This document shows positions 1 through 7,232 of a stretch of DNA of 64,000 nt, one piece after another. The notes under the pieces were generated by a model. It ran no database searches. It saw only the letters and a list, made by a program, of their open reading frames with translations, and had not been told where the DNA came from. Source of the stretch: JAJDAT01 sp964344185 (GTDB lineage Bacteria; Nitrospinota; Nitrospinia; Nitrospinales; JAJDAT01); contig CAYFMN010000009.1 of the NCBI GenBank assembly GCA_964344185.1, positions 1-64,000 of the forward strand, written 5' to 3'. Both the position numbers and the translations under genes were made by a program. Position 1 is the stretch's first letter, and each line of letters starts with the position of its first letter.

Positions 1-163
1 ATAGCCTTTTTTTATAGCTTCAAATACTTTCTGCAATATAGCAAGCTTCGCCCTTTCTTCGAAAGGACTCCAGGATGACAGTAAGATAACCGTTAAATTC
101 CATCAGTAATCTTTCGCTAAACCATATTTAACTTATTTTCTTTAATAGTGGCGGGATAAAAGA

Positions 164-472
164 TCACTCAAACAAAGGATCTATTTTTTGCGCCATTTGA
201 ACGTCGGCGAGAGTGACGCCGCTTGCGCTGTGGGTCCAATAGCGGACGGTGATTCTTTTATAATTAATAAAGATGTCTGGGTGGTGGTTGTTCTCTTCTG
301 CGGCTTCGGCTACTTTATGCACAAAGTCGATTCCCGCCATAAATTTTTTGGCGTGATGGACTCTTTCTATAAACGGAACTCCCTTTTCGTTTTTTCCGGT
401 TTTCCATTCCGGGGCCATTTCTTTTAGCTTTGCCGCTAATTCTTCTTCGCTTAACGCGGTCTTCTCGACCAT
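164..472 (-). CDS. phhB: Pterin-4a-carbinolamine dehydratase
   Basis: The 102-residue protein has the length and signature of the PCD/DCoH family: an N-HH-PDI block at residues 62-67 (the two His are the active-site pair), a YKRITV strand, and TH at 80-81 before a GVT turn. The family dehydrates 4a-hydroxytetrahydropterin during recycling of the cofactor of aromatic amino-acid hydroxylases; some bacterial members serve other pterin uses. It is monocistronic here. The 292-bp gap upstream carries an inverted-repeat pair. PTPS and GTP cyclohydrolase I genes lie 48 kb away in this window, so a tetrahydrobiopterin-like pathway is possible. The family call is firm; the physiological role is inferred. 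Confidence 0.92.
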   Translation of the reverse strand: MVEKTALSEEELAAKLKEMAPEWKTGKNEKGVPFIERVHHAKKFMAGIDFVHKVAEAAEENNHHPDIFINYKRITVRYWTHSASGVTLADVQMAQKIDPLFE

Positions 473-502
473 TTTTGTTTTCTCCTTTCAGAAAAAGCCT
501 CT

Positions 503-745
503 ACCGCAAAGGCGCAGAGGATGCAAAGGATTCCGAAACGAGATCCTTTGTCACTTCAGCATTCTCCTATAAAACCAAAGAAAACATATTGAAAGTTTAA
601 CTTAGATCTTTCGCCAATTCTCTCCTCAAGGATGACGAAAATAGTGTCTATTGGAATGCGGTATAACTTGTTTACACAATGTTAATACACTAAACCCTTT
701 ACTTTAAAACTTTTGCTTTCTTTGCGTTCTTAGCGTCTTTGCGGT
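503..745. repeat. Inverted pair of intergenic repeats
   Basis: The gap between phhB and the glutaredoxin-like gene holds two related copies of a Cys/Gly-poor intergenic motif in opposite orientation. One copy is at 503-530 (begins ACCGCAAAGGCGCAGAGG). The other is at 719-745 and reads ACCGCAAAGACGCTAAGA on the minus strand. The copies differ at several positions and could pair over about 27 bases around a loop of roughly 190 bases. No gene is visible in 473-764. Confidence 0.6.
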
Positions 746-764
746 TAAAGCAGTTTTTATTTTG

Positions 765-1028
765 TCAGTTATCTTTTATATAGTCGTCCAATCGTTTTCG
801 TAAAACCGGTTCGCTCACTTTAAACTTAAACCACTCTTCGCCGTCCACTCTTATCACGGGAATCTTTTCGCCATACAACGCCATCAATTTATCGTCGTTC
901 GCTATATTGATCTCGTTTAACGTTGCATTGTAGTCTGGCAATACAACTTCTAAAATTTCTTTAGCGTATTCGCATAAACAACACTCGTTTTTGGTCAATA
1001 TTTCTACGACGATTTCTTTTGTTGGCAT
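765..1028 (-). CDS. Small glutaredoxin-like (DUF836-type) protein
   Basis: This 87-residue thioredoxin-fold protein has a CCLC motif at residues 16-19 (CxxC with an extra Cys17) right after the first strand. A cis-Pro region (KIPVIRVDG, about 55-63) follows. This is the compact single-domain layout of the glutaredoxin-like DUF836 family, which is thought to act in thiol-disulfide exchange. It starts 2 bases after the stop of the cytochrome b gene, so it is almost certainly the last gene of that operon and may serve the redox maturation of its products. The specific partner is unknown. Confidence 0.8.
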   Translation of the reverse strand: MPTKEIVVEILTKNECCLCEYAKEILEVVLPDYNATLNEINIANDDKLMALYGEKIPVIRVDGEEWFKFKVSEPVLRKRLDDYIKDN

Positions 1029-1030
1029 CG

Positions 1031-2047
1031 TTACATCGTATGGGTCATTGTGGTGAATTTACCCCACAAAATAAGCGCCGTAAAAACAAATAGCGTCGCC
1101 GCTAAAACCTTCCTGGCTATAGGCCGTTTCTTCCAGTCCCTTTCTTCGCTTCGGTCCACAAAAGGCACTGACAAAAGTAAAGCGATCAAAACCGGCGGAA
1201 CCACGATCAAACTGGGCACCCATAAATTCTCTAACGAATAAATCCAAACAAACTGCCAGGGCGGTTTGGTAACTTCCATTCCAAGCACGGGAGCTTCGCC
1301 CAAGGGCGGCGCGATGGTCAACGCTAACAAACAAATCAAAAAGAAAACGCCGATTCCCGCTCTTTGCAAATAAGCCATATGTTGGGTAAAAGGAATAACG
1401 CTGCCTCTTCCCGTTCCGTCCGGCAATGGAGATAGCTGGTAATACTTAATATAAAAAATGTGTAGTCCCAATAAAGGAATCGTCAACAACGGCAACAGCG
1501 AAATATGCCCCATATAAATACGAGTCAAAAGCGGTATGCCCTCTATAAAATTCTCGGTAAACGGCAATCCAAAAATCCACATACGGTCTGCAACCCAAAG
1601 AAAATGGGCCAACGCTTCGTAGCCTTCTTGATCCCATTTAAGAACGGTGCCGGTGAAAAGAAAGCAAACCATAAAAAGAAGCAGTCCAACGCCGATCAAC
1701 CAATTAAATTCCCGTGGAAACTTATAGGAAGCGGTATAAAAAACCCGGATCATGTGCAATACCATGGTCACGGATAAAATTTCCGCCGACCAGAAATGCA
1801 CTCCTCGCAGGAACCATCCCATATAAACCTGATCCATTAAATAATGAACGCTGGCGTTGGCTCTTTCTGGATCGGGAGAATAAAACTGCGCCAACAAAAT
1901 TCCGCTGGCGACAAGAATAGTGAACGCTGTGGCCGTCATTCCGCCTAACGAATACTTGACGGTGTTTGCATGTTCGGGGATATGGTATTCCAATAGCTGG
2001 AGACCAAGTCTCTTTTTTAGCGTATTAAATTGTTCGTTATCCGCCAT
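1031..2047 (-). CDS. Cytochrome b (b6-like) with fused C-terminal domain
   Basis: A 338-residue integral membrane cytochrome b joins a b6-like four-helix half to a subunit-IV-like half. The haem-ligating histidines are visible as H84/H98 and H181/H196. The 15-residue step in the second pair (14 residues between) is the b6 rather than the bc1 spacing. The helix-A position that carries the haem c_n cysteine in b6f is Ser here (YSLGGMT). The Qo-site PEWY element appears as PPWQ at about residue 263, so its Glu is absent. No Rieske gene adjoins. Neighbours are TlpA, a PCYCGC-like protein, a His-rich membrane protein and a glutaredoxin. It is probably a quinol-oxidising or quinone-reducing membrane module; the partner is unknown. 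Confidence 0.88.
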   Translation of the reverse strand: MADNEQFNTLKKRLGLQLLEYHIPEHANTVKYSLGGMTATAFTILVASGILLAQFYSPDPERANASVHYLMDQVYMGWFLRGVHFWSAEILSVTMVLHMIRVFYTASYKFPREFNWLIGVGLLLFMVCFLFTGTVLKWDQEGYEALAHFLWVADRMWIFGLPFTENFIEGIPLLTRIYMGHISLLPLLTIPLLGLHIFYIKYYQLSPLPDGTGRGSVIPFTQHMAYLQRAGIGVFFLICLLALTIAPPLGEAPVLGMEVTKPPWQFVWIYSLENLWVPSLIVVPPVLIALLLSVPFVDRSEERDWKKRPIARKVLAATLFVFTALILWGKFTTMTHTM

Positions 2048-2091
2048 TTGGCCAGTACAGGGAAGAATTGTTGAAAGGTATAAAATAAACT

Positions 2092-2165
2092 TTAGGGAAT
2101 CTCTAAAAATTTATAATTGCCAGGAGCTGGCCTTTAAATTTAAAAGCCAGGCGATAGCAAACAAG
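2092..2165. repeat. REP-like dispersed hairpin repeat, copy A
   Basis: This intergenic copy, in minus orientation, shares the ends GTTTGCTATCGCCT and TTTTTAGAGATTCC with the copy at 34.57 kb. Its core on the plus strand is GCTGGCCTTTAAATTTAAAA, followed by GCCAGGC, an almost perfect hairpin. It lies between the cytochrome b start and the His-rich gene stop. Confidence 0.7.
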
Positions 2166-2196
2166 CAAAAAAAGGTCCTCTTTAAACTAAACTTTA

Positions 2197-2595
2197 CTAA
2201 CTGCGACGCATAACCACGATCCCAAAAACCAATCCAGCGACTAAAGTAATGCCAGCCGCCGGGCCGTATCCTTTTTGAGAAGTAGACACCAGTTTATGTT
2301 CGGCGATTTTTATATCTACATGTTTGGGATGGCTTCCTTCATCATGCTTCATATCCGGTTCGGTTTCATGAGTTGGAGCCAAGAAATCGGTTCTATCAAG
2401 AGAATGATCCAATAAGTCGCCGCTTGAACCATGATCGTCCGAAACCGCATACATATTATCGCTTTGCGAGTTATCGTGTCCAAATTCAGAGGAATGTTTT
2501 GACCCGGCATCTTGGGTATATTCGTTAGCATGAGCAAAACAAGTTCCGCCGAAAATAAAAAACGAAAATAGAATGCTTAAAGCTTTCTTATGCAT
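2197..2595 (-). CDS. His-rich membrane-anchored periplasmic protein, unknown
   Basis: I do not recognise a family. The protein has an N-terminal signal peptide (about 1-23, ending near CFAHA), then a low-complexity hydrophilic stretch rich in His, Asp and Ser (about 25-100), and one C-terminal transmembrane helix ending in MRRS. I chose the ATG at 2595 (132 residues); an upstream TTG at 2604 is in frame. The ATG overlaps the last codons of the upstream TlpA gene, which argues for translational coupling. The position between TlpA and cytochrome b suggests a metal-binding or maturation helper, but this rests on composition and context only. Confidence 0.6.
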   Translation of the reverse strand: MHKKALSILFSFFIFGGTCFAHANEYTQDAGSKHSSEFGHDNSQSDNMYAVSDDHGSSGDLLDHSLDRTDFLAPTHETEPDMKHDEGSHPKHVDIKIAEHKLVSTSQKGYGPAAGITLVAGLVFGIVVMRRS

Positions 2596-3160
2596 TGTCT
2601 TCAAAACCCACTAATTGTTGAAACGCTTGAATAGTTTCGTCGGAAGCCCAATCTCTTGGACCGATCGCTTTATGCACAATGATGCCGTCCTGCCTAATAA
2701 TAAACGTTTCCGGAACGCCCGTCGTTTTATAAAGCTTTTTGGCGATTTCGCTATCCGGGTCCAATAAAACCGGAAAAGTTAATTTGTATTCGTCCATAAA
2801 CGGTTGTATCAACTCTTGTTCCTTATCCACGCTGACGGTTATCATCTCAAACCCTTGCGACTTGAATTTATCGTAAAGTCTTTGCATTGAAGGCATTTCA
2901 ACTTTACACGTGCTGCACCAGGTAGCCCAAAAATTTAGAAAAACAACCTTCCCTCTATAATCAGTCAGGTTAATTTTGCCGCCGCCTAATGTAGGCAATT
3001 CAAAAGAAGGAGCTATAAACGCCTCTTCCGGGTATTCCACTTCATAAGGCCTCAGCTCGACTTTATTCAAAGCCATGATGTAAAAAGAAAATAGCGCTGT
3101 CGCCAAAAAAGCGTATGGCAAATAAATCACAAAGGGTTTGTTTCGAAGAACTTGTTCCAT
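2588..3160 (-). CDS. TlpA/ResA-type membrane-anchored thioredoxin
   Basis: The 190-residue protein has one N-terminal membrane anchor (about 12-30) and a periplasmic AhpC/TSA-type thioredoxin domain. It contains FLNFWATWCSTCK with a WCxxC active site near residues 80-84, and a cis-Pro at TTGVPETF. TlpA/ResA/CcmG proteins reduce cysteines of apocytochromes c or Cu-site proteins on the outer face. It is the second gene of the minus-strand cluster that starts with the PCYCGC-like protein and leads into cytochrome b, which fits a role in cytochrome assembly. The client is not identifiable from sequence. Confidence 0.88.
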   Translation of the reverse strand: MEQVLRNKPFVIYLPYAFLATALFSFYIMALNKVELRPYEVEYPEEAFIAPSFELPTLGGGKINLTDYRGKVVFLNFWATWCSTCKVEMPSMQRLYDKFKSQGFEMITVSVDKEQELIQPFMDEYKLTFPVLLDPDSEIAKKLYKTTGVPETFIIRQDGIIVHKAIGPRDWASDETIQAFQQLVGFEDNA

Positions 3161-3195
3161 AAAATTAAAATAGGTACCTTAATTAAAAAAATATT

Positions 3196-3675
3196 TTATA
3201 TTCGATGAGGTTGGTAAGGTCGATAAAACTTTCTGTCCACCGCTTCAATAATTTCGTCTAAAGACCTGCCTTTTTTATAAAGTTCATGAGCGTAGAGAAC
3301 CTCGTTTATGCAGATATCGCACTTGGACCCATGATCGTTGGTGAAACAGGTTAACAAATTTTTATGATTATGTTCCTTTTTGCAGTAACAATAGCAAAAT
3401 AAACTGTCGAGAACTTTTGGAATCTCTGCGGCAATTTTATACGCTCGCCCCGCTTTTCCCGCAAACATCCCGGAACTTAAAACCGGTCTCGTTTCAATCA
3501 GTTGCCCAAAAGCCGGAGCGGCGGGAGCCCCGCTGGTTTGGGGTTTTGTAAAATAATAAACAGTCGTTAAAACCGCCAATCCTAACGCTACCATAATAAT
3601 TGGAGCTAATTTTGAAGATTTAGTGGTTTCCTCGGACTTCGTTTGATTCTTTTTTTGACGATTTTTCTTTCCCAT
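3196..3675 (-). CDS. Membrane-anchored PCYCGC-like cysteine-rich protein
   Basis: After a very basic cytoplasmic N-terminus (Lys/Arg/Gln-rich, about 1-20) comes one membrane helix (about 24-43). The exposed domain has a CYCYC cluster near residue 95, then C..H.NH, a further Cys and a CDIC pair near 118-121, and a helical C-terminus. The layout resembles PCYCGC-motif proteins, whose members are linked to metal or redox handling, but the exact motif is degenerate. It is the first gene of the redox operon, 35 bases upstream of the TlpA gene. Family membership is probable rather than certain. Confidence 0.6.
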   Translation of the reverse strand: MGKKNRQKKNQTKSEETTKSSKLAPIIMVALGLAVLTTVYYFTKPQTSGAPAAPAFGQLIETRPVLSSGMFAGKAGRAYKIAAEIPKVLDSLFCYCYCKKEHNHKNLLTCFTNDHGSKCDICINEVLYAHELYKKGRSLDEIIEAVDRKFYRPYQPHRI

Positions 3676-3780
3676 TAAAACTCTTGAAAAATTGTTATTT
3701 AGATACTTTTATTATAGAAACTAATTTCATCCAATTCAAGGCAATCTCCAAAACCGATATCGCGCCAAAAACAAGCTAAT

Positions 3781-5130
3781 TCACATCTCCAATAAGATTC
3801 CTTTAGGCACCTGATGAGTCTTTCCTTCGCTTTTTAAATCAATGTTTCCTTTTAATACGACATCCTTTCCAAACTGAAACTGACCGTCCAATTTCAAAGA
3901 CTCCAACTCAAGTAAATCGGGGATTTCTTCGAACGAATCTCGATACGTTTCATAATCGTTCAACTCCTTGCCAAACGATATCAAAGGCAAAGGTTCTAAC
4001 GTTCTTGCCGGATTTCTAAGTAACCTTCCCTTTTTTAAATTAAAGACGTTTGATTGAACGACAAATAAATCGCTTGTTTTTTTGACCGGCAAAAAACGAC
4101 TCCTGGGAACAACCAGTCCCATTGCGTCGTCAAACAGGCCAACCGCGAACCCCATAGCCGTTTCCAATTGCAGCGCTGGCGTTCCGTTAACCGTTTTGGG
4201 ATTAGCGATAACCGGAAAATCTAAGGAGCCTTCGTTCAATTTTTCTTTCAACCGCGCGAGATTTATCCAAATACTATTAGTGTTAAACGTCTTAAATTTT
4301 TCCACCCCACAAAACTCGTCCATACCTTCCGGCGGCACTTGCGCCGCCTCCAGGAGGCCCAGCTTACCATTCACTTGATACAGCGTTCCGCCTTTTATAT
4401 CGGCCAATGTTTTTTCGGATACCTCCAATATAAAAGAAGGACCGTCGTCCAACATAAAGGAAGCGATACGCGGATCTACCGTTGCGCCTAAATTGTCTGA
4501 ATTGGAAATAAACAAAATCTCCTTGCCTTGATTGAGCCAATCGTCTAACAACCCCTGGTTTTTAAGGCAATTATATAAGTCGCCATGACCGGGAGGATAC
4601 CAGGCGTCGATACCATATTCCGCTTCCAACAATGGAGTCAGCGAATTTGCATTTAAACGCGGAAACTTATTTTGTAAAAACCCGCTAACCTTCAGATCGC
4701 CCTTATGATTAGTAATGATTTTTTCCGTTTCCTCATAAGTGCGGAAGCTGTTCATCAACACTAATGGCGCCAAAATGTTGTATTCCCGGTTTAACGAATC
4801 GATCTGTTCAATAATCAAATCTAAAAACGACTTGCCATCCCTGACGGGTATAGCTGACTTTGGCCCGGAACATCCCATCGAAGTGCCCAAACCTCCGTTC
4901 AACTTACAAATAACCAGCTTTTCAAGAGATTTTCCTATTTTACTTTTATCCGGAGAGGGTAGATCTTCATACTTTGGAAGCTTTGAAGGGTCTGGCCCTT
5001 TTACCGAAGCCCAATTAGAAATAAGCGCCGGTCCTTCCTGATATTTTTTGACCAGGTTTAAAAACTCATTAGTCTCCGTTGGGTTTAAAATAGCGTCTAA
5101 CTTCGATTTAATTTCGGAAATATGAATCAT
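3781..5130 (-). CDS. UTP--glucose-1-phosphate uridylyltransferase (UGP2/UDPGP type)
   Basis: The 449-residue enzyme belongs to the eukaryote-type UDPGP family, not the GalU family. It has the nucleotide-binding loop LNGGLGTSMGC followed by GPKSAI (about 78-93), the conserved NSD element near 210, the basic VPRSRFLPVKKTSDL block near 341-355, and a left-handed beta-helix-like C-terminus. It makes UDP-glucose from UTP and glucose-1-phosphate for LPS and glycan synthesis in the cytoplasm. The gene stands alone between the redox operon and the divergent unknown gene at 5.2 kb. Bacterial examples of this type are scattered. Confidence 0.92.
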   Translation of the reverse strand: MIHISEIKSKLDAILNPTETNEFLNLVKKYQEGPALISNWASVKGPDPSKLPKYEDLPSPDKSKIGKSLEKLVICKLNGGLGTSMGCSGPKSAIPVRDGKSFLDLIIEQIDSLNREYNILAPLVLMNSFRTYEETEKIITNHKGDLKVSGFLQNKFPRLNANSLTPLLEAEYGIDAWYPPGHGDLYNCLKNQGLLDDWLNQGKEILFISNSDNLGATVDPRIASFMLDDGPSFILEVSEKTLADIKGGTLYQVNGKLGLLEAAQVPPEGMDEFCGVEKFKTFNTNSIWINLARLKEKLNEGSLDFPVIANPKTVNGTPALQLETAMGFAVGLFDDAMGLVVPRSRFLPVKKTSDLFVVQSNVFNLKKGRLLRNPARTLEPLPLISFGKELNDYETYRDSFEEIPDLLELESLKLDGQFQFGKDVVLKGNIDLKSEGKTHQVPKGILLEM

Positions 5131-5219
5131 AAAACTATTTTGATTTTTAAATTTTTAGAAGCTGCAATTAACGTTTTGGGGTAAAATTTACCGCAAGTTA
5201 AAACATTTACTTGTTTCTA

Positions 5220-5846
5220 ATGCTGATTTTTAACACAAACATCTACGATCCGGAAAACAGCCCTATTATTCCGGTTAAATATTCGCAGTCCTGGCCCGGA
5301 ACGGCTGGAGTTGAATTAGACCCTTATGGTTTAATTTTGTCAACATTGACTTCCGACAGGCAGATTTTCCACGATCTAACTCAACAACCGTTAGACAAAG
5401 CGCAGAAGCAAATAGAAATCCTGTTCCCTCATGCCGCGCGATTTGGCAACGCCAGGATTTTAAACACAATATCCAAAAGACTGTTAGAAGGGTTGGTCAA
5501 CCGCGATGGGTGGTTAAAAATGAACTCTTATCATTTTTGCTATCTTTACGATACCCTTTCCGGGCATATTGAAGATTATTGTTATAGCGACAAAAAACAG
5601 CGCAGGGAGCTTATCCCTGAATTGGAAGGAGAATCCATCGACTTCAACTGGTTTTTAAACACTTACTTCTTCCATACTGCATTTTTAATCGACCCCGACC
5701 GTTTTTTCAATATGGATAACTCAAGAAAAGAGTGGCTGGAAAAATGGTCTCCCGGCCTGTTTAGCGTTGTTAACGGCTTAACTCCTTCTGAAGAAGAAAC
5801 TCTCCTGATAGAATACCCTGAAAAACCTTACCCTGACGTCCCTTAA
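5220..5846 (+). CDS. Unknown protein, paralogue of the 6.6 kb gene
   Basis: I do not recognise a family. The 208-residue soluble protein, counted from the ATG at 5220, starts MLIF like its paralogue at 6567. Shared segments are MNSYHFC.LYD (about 100-110), an ELIPELEGE..DFNWF block followed by NTYFFHTAFL (about 135-165), and a C-terminal VNGLTPSEEE before a Pro/Tyr tail. There is no signal peptide or membrane helix. A TTG three codons earlier is also in frame, but the paralogue alignment favours the ATG. The two copies flank a divergently read glutathione peroxidase gene. No function can be assigned. Confidence 0.75.
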   Translation: MLIFNTNIYDPENSPIIPVKYSQSWPGTAGVELDPYGLILSTLTSDRQIFHDLTQQPLDKAQKQIEILFPHAARFGNARILNTISKRLLEGLVNRDGWLKMNSYHFCYLYDTLSGHIEDYCYSDKKQRRELIPELEGESIDFNWFLNTYFFHTAFLIDPDRFFNMDNSRKEWLEKWSPGLFSVVNGLTPSEEETLLIEYPEKPYPDVP

Positions 5847-5862
5847 TCCGCTTTTTATGTAA

Positions 5863-6441
5863 TCAATCAAGTTTGCGGCTGAGTTCAATCTCAATCTGGC
5901 GGATTAGTTTACTATCGTCTGGCTCCATTTGGCTTGCAAAGCTTGCCGCAGGTTTTCCAGTTCTATCCACAAGAAATTTATGAAAGTTCCACTGCACTCC
6001 ATTTTCATTAGGTTTGCGCATTCCTTTAAGAAAAAAAGTCGACTTAATGACAACGTTAAACACGGCAGATTTAAAATTACTTGGATAAATTATTGGCAAA
6101 TCGGCTTCTAATAACAATTTATAAATAGGGTGAACCGGCTCGTTTAAGATACATATTTTTTGGAAAATAGGAAACTTAACGTTGAACCGTTCTTCGCAAA
6201 AATTGAGTATTTCGGATTCTGTGCCCGGCTCTTGATCTGCGAAATCATTGCAGGGAAACCCCAAAATTTCTAATCCATGTTTTTTATATCGTCTGTAAAG
6301 CTCTTGCAATCCTTTATATTGTGGCGTTAGCCCGCACTTTGAAGCGACATTAACTATCAATAAAACTTTACCTCGAAAGTCAGAAAATGGCACGACTTCC
6401 CCTTTAACGGTTCTAACGTCAAACTCGTAAACAGAACCCAT
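5863..6441 (-). CDS. Glutathione peroxidase family (Cys-type)
   Basis: The 192-residue thiol peroxidase carries the full GPx set: peroxidatic Cys36 in NVASKCGLT (cysteine, not selenocysteine), Gln70 in GFPCNDFADQEPG, and the Trp-Asn pair in QWNFHKFLVDR near the C-terminus. FPCN includes the Cys region often used as the resolving site. Such Cys-GPx proteins usually draw electrons from thioredoxin and reduce lipid or organic hydroperoxides. No secretion signal is visible. The gene runs opposite to the two paralogous unknown genes on either side. Confidence 0.93.
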   Translation of the reverse strand: MGSVYEFDVRTVKGEVVPFSDFRGKVLLIVNVASKCGLTPQYKGLQELYRRYKKHGLEILGFPCNDFADQEPGTESEILNFCEERFNVKFPIFQKICILNEPVHPIYKLLLEADLPIIYPSNFKSAVFNVVIKSTFFLKGMRKPNENGVQWNFHKFLVDRTGKPAASFASQMEPDDSKLIRQIEIELSRKLD

Positions 6442-6566
6442 TTTTTTTTCCTACTCACCTAAAAAAAGAATTAAAATAACGACAGAAAACTTTACTTTTA
6501 ACGTCAATTCAAACATGATTTAGTTAAAGCGTTCTTTAGTGATTGTTGTGCCAGCTTAGTTTAACC

Positions 6567-7193
6567 ATGTTGATTTTCAAAAAAAACATTAATTACGCCG
6601 ACTATTCATTACTTTCTGGCGGTCCTAATTTAGAAGAAGTCCCAAATTCCAACGCGCCATTCTTCAATCCCGTTCAATACATCAAACTTGCGCTGGAGGA
6701 AGACGAAAACCTCCTAAACATGGTGGCCAAACAACCCATAACTTATCATAACGAAGATTTACGACGATTTTATCCAAAAGCGCATAAGTTTAGCAATTTA
6801 AGAACGACGCGACAGTTAATTGAGAATCTTTACGCTGGAATAGATTGCGAAACTCCCTGGTATAGGATGAACACATACCACTTTTGTATTTTATACGATG
6901 TTTTGTTTCGGTTCACGTATAACTACAACCGGGATTCAATTAAAGATAGAAAAGAAGCTCTGCCAGATCTGGACGGCAACCCCATTTCATTTAACCGTTT
7001 TGTAAAAGAATATTTTTTTAATACCGTCTTTTTACTCTCTGCCGATCAATTCAACAACATTTCTCCCGAAGAGAAAAAACGAAAAGGCTATTGTTGCCAT
7101 TGCCAGTTTGGAGCGATAAATGGCCTACTTCCAACTCGCGAGGAAATGGAGCTTACAGAATCTAAAGACTATCCTTATACCATATACGTCTAG
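6567..7193 (+). CDS. Unknown protein, paralogue of the 5.2 kb gene
   Basis: I do not recognise a family. This 208-residue soluble protein is the same length as the 5220-5846 product from its own MLIF start. It shares MNTYHFC.LYD, KEALPDLDGNPISFNRF followed by YFFNTVFLL, and a C-terminal INGLLPTREE. Unlike its paralogue it has a CCHC cluster near residue 180. The shared Tyr-His-Phe-Cys core and the aromatic block suggest one fold. The nnr gene follows after 39 bases on the same strand, so the two may be co-transcribed. No function can be assigned. Confidence 0.75.
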   Translation: MLIFKKNINYADYSLLSGGPNLEEVPNSNAPFFNPVQYIKLALEEDENLLNMVAKQPITYHNEDLRRFYPKAHKFSNLRTTRQLIENLYAGIDCETPWYRMNTYHFCILYDVLFRFTYNYNRDSIKDRKEALPDLDGNPISFNRFVKEYFFNTVFLLSADQFNNISPEEKKRKGYCCHCQFGAINGLLPTREEMELTESKDYPYTIYV

Positions 7194-7232
7194 CGTCTCT
7201 TTCCAAATAATAACCTGACTGATTAGATTCTC

